Positions 25,022-33,260 of a stretch of 39,427 bases of DNA are shown in pieces. Source of the DNA: Bacillota bacterium (lineage in GTDB: Bacteria; Bacillota; Clostridia; Lachnospirales; Lachnospiraceae); the NCBI GenBank assembly GCA_023408815.1, contig JAEYJO010000009.1, forward strand, positions 1 to 39,427. Direction: 5' to 3'. Made by a program: the position numbers and the translations under genes. Below the pieces are notes generated by a model. The model saw nothing but the letters and a program-made list of their open reading frames with translations, did no database searches and had not been told where the DNA came from. Every line of letters begins with the position of its first letter. The first letter of the stretch is position 1.

Positions 25022-25750
25022 ATGGGTATAAATATGGATGAAATAATTTTTTCGGCGGTAGGAGAACAGGGAATTGCCGTTCAGTTTGAACAGAAAATCA
25101 GTGAAGAGACAAACGGCAAGATCCGTTTTCTGATGGAGAAGCTGCGAAAAAGAAAAGAAATCCGGGAAATGATTCCGGCATTCTGCTCCCTGCTGGTATT
25201 CTATGATTGCCGGAAAATCAGCTATAGCAGAATGAAAAGAATTCTGGAAAAAGAAGCTGCCGGTCTTTTGGCGGTAAAGTCCGGTCAAAAGAAAATTCAT
25301 ATTATTCCGGTGTGCTACGGCGACACTTTTGGGGAGGATATTGGTTATGTTTCGGAATATACCGGGCTGAAAGAAGAGGAAATTATACGGCTTCACTGTG
25401 GACGGGATTATCTGATTTATATGTTAGGATTTCTCCCCGGATTTGCTTATCTGGGGGGACTGGATGAACGTATTTTCTGTCCCAGGCTGGAAAGTCCGAG
25501 AACGCGTATTATGGCAGGCAGTATTGGTATAGGGGGAGAGCAGACGGGAATTTATCCTCTGGACTCTCCGGGAGGATGGCGGTTGATTGGAAAAACGCCC
25601 CTGCGGCCCTATGATGTACACCGCAATCCACCTATTTTGTATAAAATGGGGGATTATATCCGTTTTCAGTCTGTTACAAGGGATGAGTATGATGAGATTT
25701 CGGCAAAAGTGGAACAGGGGATATATAGGCACCGTTGTATAACGCAATGA
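25022..25750 (+). CDS. pxpB: 5-oxoprolinase subunit B (PxpB/KipI family)
   Basis: A subunit of the ATP-dependent PxpABC 5-oxoprolinase, which opens 5-oxoproline to glutamate. The C-terminal cyclophilin-like region has YMLGFLPGFAYLGGLDERIF, PRTRIMAGSIGIGGEQTGIYPLDSPGGWRLIGKTP and GDYIRFQSV, all hallmark sequences of the KipI/PxpB family. The start is uncertain: a TTG at 24968 inside the previous gene has GGGGAA upstream, ATG 25022 has only GAAAAAAG, and ATG 25034 begins closest to the family N-terminus. It is followed by PxpC after 13 bases. KipI homologues were once described as kinase inhibitors in Bacillus; the full pxp set here favours the metabolic role. Confidence 0.93.
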   Translation: MGINMDEIIFSAVGEQGIAVQFEQKISEETNGKIRFLMEKLRKRKEIREMIPAFCSLLVFYDCRKISYSRMKRILEKEAAGLLAVKSGQKKIHIIPVCYGDTFGEDIGYVSEYTGLKEEEIIRLHCGRDYLIYMLGFLPGFAYLGGLDERIFCPRLESPRTRIMAGSIGIGGEQTGIYPLDSPGGWRLIGKTPLRPYDVHRNPPILYKMGDYIRFQSVTRDEYDEISAKVEQGIYRHRCITQ

Positions 25751-25763
25751 AGAGGAGGCTCGT

Positions 25764-26765
25764 ATGGACAAACGGATACAGTTGGATGTTTTGGAACCGG
25801 GACTGATGACAACAGTACAGGATGCGGGCAGATATGGCTATCAGGCAAGTGGTTTTTCCGTCTCCGGATGCATGGACTTAAATGCTATGCAGGAAGCTAA
25901 TCTGCTGTTAAATAATCCGGTGGGAGAAGCGGTTTTGGAAATGATTTATATGGGCGGCACTTTTCGTTTTTCTTGTAATACTTTTTTTGCCCTTACGGGA
26001 GCCGATATGGCACCGCTTCTGAATGGAAAAGAAATCCCTTGTTATCAGGCAATACAAGCAAAGACCGGAGATTTGTTAAGGTGCCGTACAGCCCGAAACG
26101 GCAGGTATGGATATCTTTCCGTGGCAGGCGGCTTTTTGATTCCCGAGGTACTTGGAAGCAAGTCAACTCATCTAAAATGTGCAGTAGGAGGCTTTCGGGG
26201 TAGAAAGCTGGAGAAGGGCGATATTCTTCTTTTGTGTACGGAGACAAAGCATCTGCTAAATTTGGAGCAAAAGGAAATCTTTCACGGGGATTATCTTCCG
26301 GAAATAAGCGTCCGTGTGGTTCCCGGTCCGCAGTATGGCCATTTTACTGAAGAAGGAATACGGACATTCGGGAACGAAAAATATGTTGTTTCGGGAGAAT
26401 CTGACCGAATGGGATATCGGCTGGAAGGGCCAACCGTCAGTTGCCGTGACAAAGCCGATATCATATCTGATGGAATCGCAGAGGGCTCTGTTCAGGTGCC
26501 TTCCGGTGGAAAGCCAATGGTTTTGCTGGCCGACCGTCAGACCACTGGCGGGTATGCCAAAATAGGAACGGTGATTGCGGTTGATCTGCCTCAGCTCGTG
26601 CAGTGTATGCCGGGCACCGCCGTGCATTTTTCCTGGGCGACGGTAGAAGAAGCGCAGGTCTTATACCGGAAGGATATGAAAGAGAAGAGACGTATGATGA
26701 GACGGACGGGGTACTGTCCTCAAAATCCGGGTTATTTAGAAGGAATACGCAGGGGGAGTTTATGA
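25764..26765 (+). CDS. pxpC: 5-oxoprolinase subunit C (PxpC/KipA, carboxyltransferase-like)
   Basis: A 333-residue biotin-dependent-carboxyltransferase-like subunit of 5-oxoprolinase. The N-terminus LDVLEPGLMTTVQDAGRYGYQASGFSVSGCMDL is diagnostic, then ALTGADMAPLLNG, YLSVAGGF, RVVPGPQYGHF, the YVVSGESDRMGYRLEG and SGGKPMVLLADRQTTGGYAKIGTVI segments. The GARGAGG-type RBS lies 8-10 bases upstream of the ATG. It works with PxpB as one unit that couples ATP use to ring opening. Its last codons overlap the start of the DUF1445 gene, linking the oxoprolinase directly with the second half of the D-glutamate cyclase pair. Confidence 0.95.
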   Translation: MDKRIQLDVLEPGLMTTVQDAGRYGYQASGFSVSGCMDLNAMQEANLLLNNPVGEAVLEMIYMGGTFRFSCNTFFALTGADMAPLLNGKEIPCYQAIQAKTGDLLRCRTARNGRYGYLSVAGGFLIPEVLGSKSTHLKCAVGGFRGRKLEKGDILLLCTETKHLLNLEQKEIFHGDYLPEISVRVVPGPQYGHFTEEGIRTFGNEKYVVSGESDRMGYRLEGPTVSCRDKADIISDGIAEGSVQVPSGGKPMVLLADRQTTGGYAKIGTVIAVDLPQLVQCMPGTAVHFSWATVEEAQVLYRKDMKEKRRMMRRTGYCPQNPGYLEGIRRGSL

Positions 26766-27547
26766 AGAATAGTTTGATATCGCCGGCAAGTATTCGTTTG
26801 CAAATTAGGGAGGGAAAGCTGAAAGAACCTACTTCCGGTCTTTGCCCGGGCTATGCACAGGCAAATCTGGTAGTGCTGCCTCAAAAGTATGCATATGACT
26901 TTTTGTTGTTTGCACAGAGGAACCCCAAACCCTGTCCGCTTTTGGAGGTCAGCGATACCGGGAGCAGATTTTTGAAAAAAATTGCTGACAATGCGGATAT
27001 AGCAACGGATATTCCGAAATACCGTGTTTATGAAAATGGCAAATTAACAGGTGAATATTCGGACATAATTCCGTTCTGGCGTGAAGATTTTGTAAGCTTC
27101 CTGATTGGCTGCAGCTTTTCTTTTGAATCGGAACTGACGGAGGCGGGAATTGAGATGCGTCATAACACGGAACATTGCAATGTGCCGATGTATCTGACAA
27201 ACATCCCTTGTACTCCGGCGGGATCTTTTCACGGTAATATGGTCGTGAGTATGAGACCAATTCCCTATGAGCAGGTAGTGAAGGCGGTAACTGTGACATC
27301 TGCGATACCGAGAGTGCATGGAGCACCGGTGCATATAGGCTGTCCGGAGGCAATCGGAATCGGCAGTTTGGATCAGCCTGATTTCGGGGATGCGGTAACG
27401 GTGAAAGAAGGAGAAGTTCCTGTGTTCTGGGCATGCGGCGTAACGCCCCAGGCTGCGGTTATGGCTTCCGGGCCGGATCTTTGTATTACGCATGCACCGG
27501 GGCATATGCTGATTACGGATATGAAAAATATTTGTTTAAAAGAATAG
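26762..27547 (+). CDS. DUF1445 putative hydro-lyase (DGLUCY N-terminal half)
   Basis: A 261-residue member of the DUF1445 / putative hydro-lyase family. Signatures are LCPGYAQANLVVLPQKYAYDFLLF, FLIGCSFSFESELTEAGIEMRH, NVPMYLTNIPCTPAGSFHGNMVVSMRP, VHIGCPEAIGIGSLDQPDFGD and FWACGVTPQAAV. ATG 26762 overlaps the PxpC stop and has GGGGGAG upstream; the longer frame from 26603 only shadows PxpC. In animal DGLUCY this domain is fused to DUF4392, which occurs here as a separate gene at 23938. Family members often sit beside pxp genes, so a role in handling oxoproline or its stereochemistry is plausible, but the reaction is unproven. Confidence 0.9.
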   Translation: MKNSLISPASIRLQIREGKLKEPTSGLCPGYAQANLVVLPQKYAYDFLLFAQRNPKPCPLLEVSDTGSRFLKKIADNADIATDIPKYRVYENGKLTGEYSDIIPFWREDFVSFLIGCSFSFESELTEAGIEMRHNTEHCNVPMYLTNIPCTPAGSFHGNMVVSMRPIPYEQVVKAVTVTSAIPRVHGAPVHIGCPEAIGIGSLDQPDFGDAVTVKEGEVPVFWACGVTPQAAVMASGPDLCITHAPGHMLITDMKNICLKE

Positions 27548-27557
27548 GTGGAATGTT

Positions 27558-28322
27558 ATGAACAGGATTGATTTGAATTGTGACTTGGGAGAGAGCTTCG
27601 GCACCTACATAATAGGAATGGATGAACGCGTGATTCCGCTCATCTCATCCGCTAACGTTGCTTGCGGCTTTCATGCCTCAGACCCTCTCGTAATGTCAAA
27701 TACGGTGGCTTTGTGTAAAAAATACGGTGTTGCCGTTGGTGCACATCCCGGATTTCCGGATTTGTCCGGTTTCGGCCGGCGCAATATGAACGTTTCTTTG
27801 GCGGAGGCAAAAACAATGGTACAGTATCAAATCGGAGCCTTAGATGCATTCTGCCAATCCGAGAAGATAACGCTGCAGCATGTAAAGCTCCACGGGGCTT
27901 TGTACAATATGGCCGGCAAAGACTATGAGCTGGCGAGAGCTGTCTGCGAAGGCGTCCGTGCGGTGAACAGGGATTTGGTCATGCTTGTATTGGCGGGAAG
28001 CCAGATGAAAAAGGCAGCAGACGATCTTGGGATGAAGGCAGCGGAAGAGGTTTTCGCCGACAGAGCCTATGAGGAGGATGGATCTCTGGTGGCAAGAACA
28101 AAGCCCGGAGCAATGATCACAGATGAGAAGCTTGCAATGGAAAGAGTGCTTACAATGGTGTTTGAACATAGAGTGACGGCGGTAAGTGGAAGGGAAATAC
28201 CGATCAATGCAGATAGTGTGTGTGTTCACGGAGACGGAGAGAAGGTATTTGTCTTTGCTAAGAGTCTTAGGATGGCACTTGAAGAGAGTGGGATTAATGT
28301 ATGTGCTTTTGGTACCCCCTGA
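27558..28322 (+). CDS. pxpA: 5-oxoprolinase subunit A (PxpA, LamB/YcsF family)
   Basis: A 254-residue LamB/YcsF family protein, the third subunit of ATP-dependent 5-oxoprolinase. The N-terminus IDLNCDLGESFGTYIIGMDERVIPLISSANVACGFHASDP is almost invariant in the family, followed by VGAHPGFPDLSGFGRRNM and KLHGALYNM. Late motifs EVFADRAYEEDGSLVARTKPGAMI and CVHGDG are intact. It is the last gene of the operon. No terminator follows directly; the next strong hairpin is in the leader of the downstream gene at 28402. Confidence 0.96.
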   Translation: MNRIDLNCDLGESFGTYIIGMDERVIPLISSANVACGFHASDPLVMSNTVALCKKYGVAVGAHPGFPDLSGFGRRNMNVSLAEAKTMVQYQIGALDAFCQSEKITLQHVKLHGALYNMAGKDYELARAVCEGVRAVNRDLVMLVLAGSQMKKAADDLGMKAAEEVFADRAYEEDGSLVARTKPGAMITDEKLAMERVLTMVFEHRVTAVSGREIPINADSVCVHGDGEKVFVFAKSLRMALEESGINVCAFGTP

Positions 28323-28362
28323 TCGCATTCATGCAAAAAATATGGCAAATTAAATTAAAGTA

Positions 28363-28390
28363 TTGCTTTTTTAAAAGCATGTGATATAAT
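28363..28390 (+). promoter_or_regulatory. Promoter of the kinase-like/Liv operon
   Basis: TTGCTT (28363-28368), a 16-base spacer and consensus TATAAT (28385-28390, preceded by TG as in extended -10 sites). The transcript should start near 28397, directly before a terminator-like hairpin. Confidence 0.7.
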
Positions 28391-28401
28391 GTGCGTTATA
28401 C

Positions 28402-28439
28402 AAAGGTGTTAACCATATATTTGGTTGCACCTTTTTTTG
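28402..28439 (+). terminator. Leader terminator/attenuator hairpin before the kinase-like gene
   Basis: AAGGTG...AACC pairs with GGTT...CACCTT, followed by a run of seven T. It begins within about 5-10 bases of the predicted transcript start. It may end transcription from the pxp operon, attenuate the new transcript, or both. Confidence 0.75.
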
Positions 28440-28463
28440 TGTAATTAAGGAAGTGCGCTTATC

Positions 28464-29120
28464 ATGAAAAATTCAGCGGGGGAACAAAATATGGAAAGAT
28501 TTGTGATTGCGATTACGAGAACATGTGGAAGCGGAGGAACTACGATCAGCAGGCAGCTGGCGGCGCATTATGGCATTGATATGTATGACAGAAATTTGCT
28601 TCGTCTTGCTTCGGAGGACAGCGGGATCAATGAGGAACTGTTCGCGAGAGTGGAGGAGAGTACCAGAAACAAGCTGCTGTATAAGGTGTCAAGAAAAGTG
28701 TATAACGGGGAACTGATATCCCCGGAGAGCAATGACTTTGTGTCGGATCAGAACTTGTTCAATTACCAGGCAAAGGTCTTAAAGGAACTTGCCGAGAGAG
28801 AATCCTATGTCTGTGTAGGAAGGGCTTGTGATTATGTTTTGAAGGATTTTTCCAATGTTCTTAAAGTATTTATCTGTGCTGCGGATGATGTCTGTATTAG
28901 CCGGGAAATGGAACGGCAGGGAATATCCCGGAAAGAAGCAGAAAAATATGTTTCAAAAAATAACAAATACCGCAAGGAGTATTATCAATATCACACTGGG
29001 CGGATATGGGAGAGTCCCTGCAATTATGACTTATGTATTAATACCGGTGAGCTGACTTATGAGCAGAGTGCCGACACCATTAAAGAAATTATACGAATGA
29101 AGTATCATGTCATGCGGTAG
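28464..29120 (+). CDS. Cytidylate-kinase-like family protein
   Basis: A 218-residue P-loop protein of the cytidylate kinase-like (AAK26-type) family. The N-terminus VIAITRTCGSGGTTISRQLAAHYGIDMYDRNLLRLAS matches the family's GxxGSGGxxI nucleotide site, which lacks the usual lysine of a Walker A motif. YVCVGRACDYVLKD and VFICAADDVCISREMERQGISRKEAE follow, then NKYRKEYYQYHTG and CINTGELTYEQSADTI. ATG 28464 has AAGGAAG upstream; ATG 28491 is an alternative with GGGGGAA. Members of this family are common in Lachnospiraceae, and their substrate is poorly defined. Placement as the first gene before a Liv transporter is unusual and may indicate a regulatory or sensing role (inference). Confidence 0.85.
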   Translation: MKNSAGEQNMERFVIAITRTCGSGGTTISRQLAAHYGIDMYDRNLLRLASEDSGINEELFARVEESTRNKLLYKVSRKVYNGELISPESNDFVSDQNLFNYQAKVLKELAERESYVCVGRACDYVLKDFSNVLKVFICAADDVCISREMERQGISRKEAEKYVSKNNKYRKEYYQYHTGRIWESPCNYDLCINTGELTYEQSADTIKEIIRMKYHVMR

Positions 29121-29150
29121 TCGTGGGAGCGGTCGTGGTACCATAAAAAG

Positions 29151-29180
29151 ATAAATCCGCTAATAGGAGCGATTTATATA
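29151..29180 (+). other. Hairpin in the kinase-like to livJ gap
   Basis: ATAAATC-CGCT pairs with AGCG-ATTTAT around AATAGG with one bulged base, 25 bases before the binding-protein start. There is no T run, so it is probably an mRNA processing or stability element. Confidence 0.5.
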
Positions 29181-29204
29181 AAATAATTGAGGAGGAATCA
29201 GTAT

Positions 29205-30431
29205 ATGAAGAAAAAAGTGTTAAGCTTACTGCTTTGCGCAACAATAGCCGGAACACTGCTGAGCGGCTGCGGTTCTGAAGCTTCAAGTGTGTCCGGTACC
29301 GGAGAAGTGGCAGAGTCAGGAACAAAAGAAGCGGACGCTGAAAAAAGCGCCCCTGCAGGAGAAGAAGATAAAGTGATAAGAATCGGCGTAATTTGTTCTA
29401 TGACAGGCGGTTCGGCTATTTATGGCGAAGGTGCTCAGAATGCTGTTACAATGGCTGCAGAGGAAATCAACAGCAGCGATAGTGAGATTAAGGTGGAGAT
29501 ACTCAACGGCGGCAAGGTTGTCGATGATGCCAGTGATTCCAAGCAGGCAGTCAACGCCTATAACAGTCTTGAGCCCGAGGCGCCCGAAGCCGTTGTTGGT
29601 GCATTTTTCTCTTCTGTTACACTTCCAATGGCAGAACTGGCAAACGAGCAGGGAATGCTTCTGATGGCGACTGGAGCGACGAACTATAAGGTCACTCAAG
29701 TTGGTCCTACAATATTCAGAGATTGTTTTATAGACCCGTATCAGGGTAAAATGGCGGCAGCCTTTGCCAAAGAGCAGGGGGTCAGCAAGGCAGCGATTAT
29801 CTATGCGAAGGATGACGACTATTCCAACGGATTGAAGGATGCATTTGTAGAAAATGCGGAAGCTGCAGGCATTGAAATTGCATACACCGGAGAATGCACC
29901 ACAAAGGATACCGATTTTACTGCTCAGGTTTCCCAGGCAGTAGCTTCCGGAGCAGATTACCTGTTTTATCCATGCTTTCTGGATACTGTTCCTCTTCTGG
30001 TTCAACAGGCAAGGGATGCAGGTTTTGAAGGTATCATTATGGGTGGAGACGGATGGGATGGTTCCGATACGACTGGACTGGAAACCTATTTTGACAACTG
30101 CTATTTTACGAACCATTATTCTTCCGAGGATACCTCAGAAGCAGTTCAGTCCTTTGTTACAAAATATACCGATACATATGGCGTTGAAAGCTTAAATGCA
30201 TGCGCTGCACTTTACTACGATGCCATTTATATGCTGGTACAGGCGGCTGAGCAGGGCGGAGGAACTGACACTGCTTCTCTGGTCAGCGGAATGACAGGTA
30301 TTACCTTTACCGGAGTAGGTGGAACCTTCACGCTTGATGCAAACGGCGATCCTGCTAAGAGCGTTGCAATTAATACATATGAAAATGGTGCTGTTAAGTG
30401 GTATAAGACACTTTCTCCTGAAGGAAATTAA
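29205..30431 (+). CDS. livJ: Branched-chain-type amino acid binding lipoprotein (LivJ family)
   Basis: A 408-residue lipoprotein with signal peptide ending LLSGC (Cys22) and a Ser/Glu/Ala-rich linker. The mature domain starts KVIRIGVICSMTGGSAIYGEGAQNAVTMAAEEIN, the standard opening of the receptor-family ligand-binding (type 1) proteins of Liv transporters. VVGAFFSSVTLPMAELANEQGMLLMATGATN and IMGGDGWDGSDT also match. The ATG at 29205 follows GAGGAGG by 8 bases; the frame upstream to 29187 is ignored. LivJ-type proteins bind branched-chain or other amino acids. Given the adjacent D-glutamate/oxoproline operon, the ligand could be a D-amino acid or an oxoproline-related compound (inference). 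Confidence 0.94.
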   Translation: MKKKVLSLLLCATIAGTLLSGCGSEASSVSGTGEVAESGTKEADAEKSAPAGEEDKVIRIGVICSMTGGSAIYGEGAQNAVTMAAEEINSSDSEIKVEILNGGKVVDDASDSKQAVNAYNSLEPEAPEAVVGAFFSSVTLPMAELANEQGMLLMATGATNYKVTQVGPTIFRDCFIDPYQGKMAAAFAKEQGVSKAAIIYAKDDDYSNGLKDAFVENAEAAGIEIAYTGECTTKDTDFTAQVSQAVASGADYLFYPCFLDTVPLLVQQARDAGFEGIIMGGDGWDGSDTTGLETYFDNCYFTNHYSSEDTSEAVQSFVTKYTDTYGVESLNACAALYYDAIYMLVQAAEQGGGTDTASLVSGMTGITFTGVGGTFTLDANGDPAKSVAINTYENGAVKWYKTLSPEGN

Positions 30432-30462
30432 TAATGGATAACAATATTTAATGGTAACAGGA

Positions 30463-30496
30463 AGTAAAGGCATAAGCGGAAACTTATGCCTTTACT
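30463..30496 (+). terminator. Intra-operon hairpin between livJ and livH
   Basis: Perfect 14-base arms AGTAAAGGCATAAG and CTTATGCCTTTACT enclose CGGAAA. No T run follows. It is the third binding-protein/permease junction in this window to carry such a hairpin. Confidence 0.75.
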
Positions 30497-30550
30497 ATAT
30501 CAAACAACCCTCAGACTGCGGGATTTTAGAACGAAAGGAAGTGCAGGTAA

Positions 30551-31438
30551 GTGTCCTTATTTATACAAAGTATCATAAACGGGCTTAACCAGGGTGCCAT
30601 TTACGCATTGATAGCACTGGGCTACACAATGGTATACGGTATCATCCGCATGATTAATTTTGCTCATGGAGACTTTATCATGGTCGGAGCGTATTCGCTG
30701 TTTTATACGGTGCCCCTGATGATTAATTACGGTATGCCGGCATGGATGGCGGTCATAATTGCCATTGCGGTCTGCGTTACAGTAGGCGTTGCGGTAGAAA
30801 TCATCGCATATAGACCTGTGAGGGGAGCGGGTTCCATGTCGGCATTAATTACAGCACTGGCAATGAGCCTGTTTTTGGAGAATCTCGCCATGGTATTGTT
30901 CGGTGCTAATCCGAAATCCGTTCCGGCTATTTTTACGCTGCCGTCTATTGAGGTACTGGGCGCAAAATTGCAGTGGAAGTATTTGCTGACGATAAGTATA
31001 GGTATAATAATGATGGTGGGGTTGCAGCTGTTTGTGAAGAAAACAAAGCTTGGAAAGGCGATGCGTGCGGTGCCGCAGGATAAAGAAGCCTCGACCTTGA
31101 TGGGCATCAATGTAAATAAAATTATTACAACGACCTTCGCCATTGGTTCCGGACTCGCAGCGGTAGCGGCACTTATGTACTGCTCAACTTATCCGAGATG
31201 TACGACGGATATGGGTTCTATGATGGGGCTTAAGGCATTTATAGCGGCTGTTTTGGGCGGTATCGGGAGCATACCGGGAGCTATGGTAGGAGGTATTATC
31301 GTGGGGCTGGTTGAGATTTTTGTAAAAGTCTATATCGCTCCGGGCTGGTATGAGGCAATCACATACAGTCTTTTAATATTAGTTTTATTGATTAAGCCGA
31401 CCGGCATTATGGGTAAAAATGTCGGAGAGAAAGTGTAG
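30551..31438 (+). CDS. livH: Branched-chain-type amino acid ABC permease LivH
   Basis: A 295-residue permease starting at GTG 30551 after GAAAGGAAG. FIQSIINGLNQGAIYALIALGYTMVYGIIRMINFAHGDFIMVGAY is a textbook LivH opening. GINVNKIITTTFAIGSGLAAVAALMY and GLKAFIAAVLGGIGSIPGAMVGGIIVGLVE carry the ATPase-coupling and C-terminal motifs. About eight hydrophobic segments are visible. It is followed without a gap by livM. Confidence 0.96.
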   Translation: MSLFIQSIINGLNQGAIYALIALGYTMVYGIIRMINFAHGDFIMVGAYSLFYTVPLMINYGMPAWMAVIIAIAVCVTVGVAVEIIAYRPVRGAGSMSALITALAMSLFLENLAMVLFGANPKSVPAIFTLPSIEVLGAKLQWKYLLTISIGIIMMVGLQLFVKKTKLGKAMRAVPQDKEASTLMGINVNKIITTTFAIGSGLAAVAALMYCSTYPRCTTDMGSMMGLKAFIAAVLGGIGSIPGAMVGGIIVGLVEIFVKVYIAPGWYEAITYSLLILVLLIKPTGIMGKNVGEKV

Positions 31439-31447
31439 GTGAGGTGG

Positions 31448-32461
31448 ATGCCAAAAAGCAAAAAATTATCTTATATTATAAATGTAATCGGTATTCTGGT
31501 GTTGTTCATAAGTCTGTACGGCTTGTTCCAGTCGAATATATTAGGCACCAGGACATCTTACATTAAAGGTATTTTTACTACGGCCTGTTATACGATTATT
31601 CTGGTGACCTCCTTAAACCTCCTGGTGGGATTTATGGGTGAATTTTCTCTTGGACATGCGGGATTTATGTCGGTGGGCGCCTATGCTTCTGCTATTTTGA
31701 CCAATTCGCTTTATGACTACGGGATGCCGAAGCTTTTGCTGTTTATCATTGCGCTTCTTGTCGGAGGAGCCGCGGCCGCATGTATGGGCGTCCTTGTGGG
31801 CATACCGGCGCTCAGACTGAGAGGCGACTATCTCGCTATAGTAACGGTAGCCTTTGCGGAAATTATCCGAGTCGCATTTTGTAATTTTGCAATTACCGGT
31901 TCCGGGCGTACCATGAGCGGTATTGCCAAGCTTTCGGATTTTTACTGGTGCTACTGGGCTATGGTAATCTGTGTTGCAGTGATGTATATGTATACCCGTT
32001 CCCGCTTCGGCAGAACAGTCATTGCTATTAGAGAAGACTATATTGCAGCCAGTGCAAGCGGAATTAATGTTACCTATTATAAGGTGCTGAACTTTACGAT
32101 TTCAGCTTTTTTTGCAGGAATCGGGGGAGCGATGTACGCGCATTATATGACGGCGATGATCCCCACTAACTTTAACTTCATGTATTCTGCGGAAATGCTG
32201 ACGGAGGTTATAATCGGCGGCACCGGCTCTTTAACCGGTTCGATTATCGGAGCAGCTTTTCTATCGGCACTGCCCGAGGCTATGCGCCAGTTTTCTATTT
32301 ACCGGATTCTGGCTTATTCCGTTGTCCTTGTATTGGTTATGATTTTCAAGCCGGGTGGAATTTTCGGTACATGGGAGTTTTCGCTTACCAGATTGATCGG
32401 AAAGGCTGCGGCCTTTATAAAAGCCCCGCATGTTAGAAAAGGAGGAAATGCCGATGAGTAA
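31448..32461 (+). CDS. livM: Branched-chain-type amino acid ABC permease LivM
   Basis: A 337-residue permease. ATG 31448 is preferred, preceded by TAGGTGAGG; GTG 31439 directly after the livH stop is possible. Markers are TSLNLLVGFMGEFSLGHAGFMSVGAYASAIL, GIPALRLRGDYLAIVTVAFAEIIRV and FFAGIGGAMYAHYM, with EMLTEVIIGGTGSLTGSIIGAAFLSALPE near the C-terminus. The C-terminal tail (AAAFIKAPHVRKGGNADE) is cytoplasmic and its coding sequence overlaps the livG start by 8 bases. Confidence 0.95.
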   Translation: MPKSKKLSYIINVIGILVLFISLYGLFQSNILGTRTSYIKGIFTTACYTIILVTSLNLLVGFMGEFSLGHAGFMSVGAYASAILTNSLYDYGMPKLLLFIIALLVGGAAAACMGVLVGIPALRLRGDYLAIVTVAFAEIIRVAFCNFAITGSGRTMSGIAKLSDFYWCYWAMVICVAVMYMYTRSRFGRTVIAIREDYIAASASGINVTYYKVLNFTISAFFAGIGGAMYAHYMTAMIPTNFNFMYSAEMLTEVIIGGTGSLTGSIIGAAFLSALPEAMRQFSIYRILAYSVVLVLVMIFKPGGIFGTWEFSLTRLIGKAAAFIKAPHVRKGGNADE

Positions 32462-33260
32462 GGAAATAAAAGAGGTACCGGTCTTAAGAGTACAGAATCT
32501 GGGAATTACCTTTGGCGGTCTGAAAGCAGTCGATTCCTTTAGCATTGACATTGGGAAAAGTGAATTTGTGGGATTGATTGGTCCGAATGGTGCCGGAAAA
32601 ACTACGGTGTTTAATCTTCTTACGGGTGTCTATATGCCGACAGAAGGATCATTCTATCTCGAAGGTCAAAAGATGAATGGGAAGAAAACACATCAGGTAG
32701 TGGCAGCCGGAATATCCAGAACCTTCCAAAATATCCGTTTATTTAAAAAAATGACGGTAATTGAAAATGTAATGGTCACTATGAATATGCATATGTCTTA
32801 TTCGCTTGTCTCATCAATTTTCAGGCTTCCCAAGTATTGGAAACAAGAGGAAGAAGCAAGGAAGAAGGCATTAGAGTTATTGGATATTGTCAATTTAAAG
32901 GATAAAGCGGATATTACAGCCGAAAATCTTCCGTATGGGCAGCAGAGGAGATTGGAAATTGCCAGAGCATTGGGAACGGGAATGAAGCTTCTTCTTTTAG
33001 ACGAACCGGCAGCGGGAATGAATCCTACCGAGACCTCGGAGCTGTTAGATATCATTAATGTTATCCGTACAAAATTCAATATCTCCATTCTTTTGATCGA
33101 GCATGACATGAGCCTTGTCATGAAAGTGTGTGAGAGGATACAGGTCATTGACTATGGAGTGACGATCGCTACCGGCACGCCGGAGGAGATTGCAAATAAT
33201 CCGAGAGTGATTGAAGCATATCTTGGGAAGGATGAAGAGGAAGGGGCGGCACTATGTTAG
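32454..33260 (+). CDS. livG: Branched-chain-type amino acid ABC ATPase LivG
   Basis: A 268-residue ATPase. The ATG at 32454 lies 8 bases after GGAGG within the end of livM; ATGs at 32430 and 32448 are less well placed. Walker A is GPNGAGKTT near residue 43, then GISRTFQNIRLFKKMTVIENVMV, which is typical of LivG. The signature is LPYGQQRRLEIARAL (LPYG instead of LSGG, normal for LivG), Walker B LLLLDEPAAGMNP, and the switch His in IEHDMSLVM. It overlaps livF by 7 bases. Confidence 0.96.
   Translation: MSKEIKEVPVLRVQNLGITFGGLKAVDSFSIDIGKSEFVGLIGPNGAGKTTVFNLLTGVYMPTEGSFYLEGQKMNGKKTHQVVAAGISRTFQNIRLFKKMTVIENVMVTMNMHMSYSLVSSIFRLPKYWKQEEEARKKALELLDIVNLKDKADITAENLPYGQQRRLEIARALGTGMKLLLLDEPAAGMNPTETSELLDIINVIRTKFNISILLIEHDMSLVMKVCERIQVIDYGVTIATGTPEEIANNPRVIEAYLGKDEEEGAALC

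Noticed and set aside
26603..26761. N-terminal extension of the DUF1445 protein
   Set aside because: It reads through pxpC in another frame; the ATG at 26762 has a strong RBS and starts at the family N-terminus.
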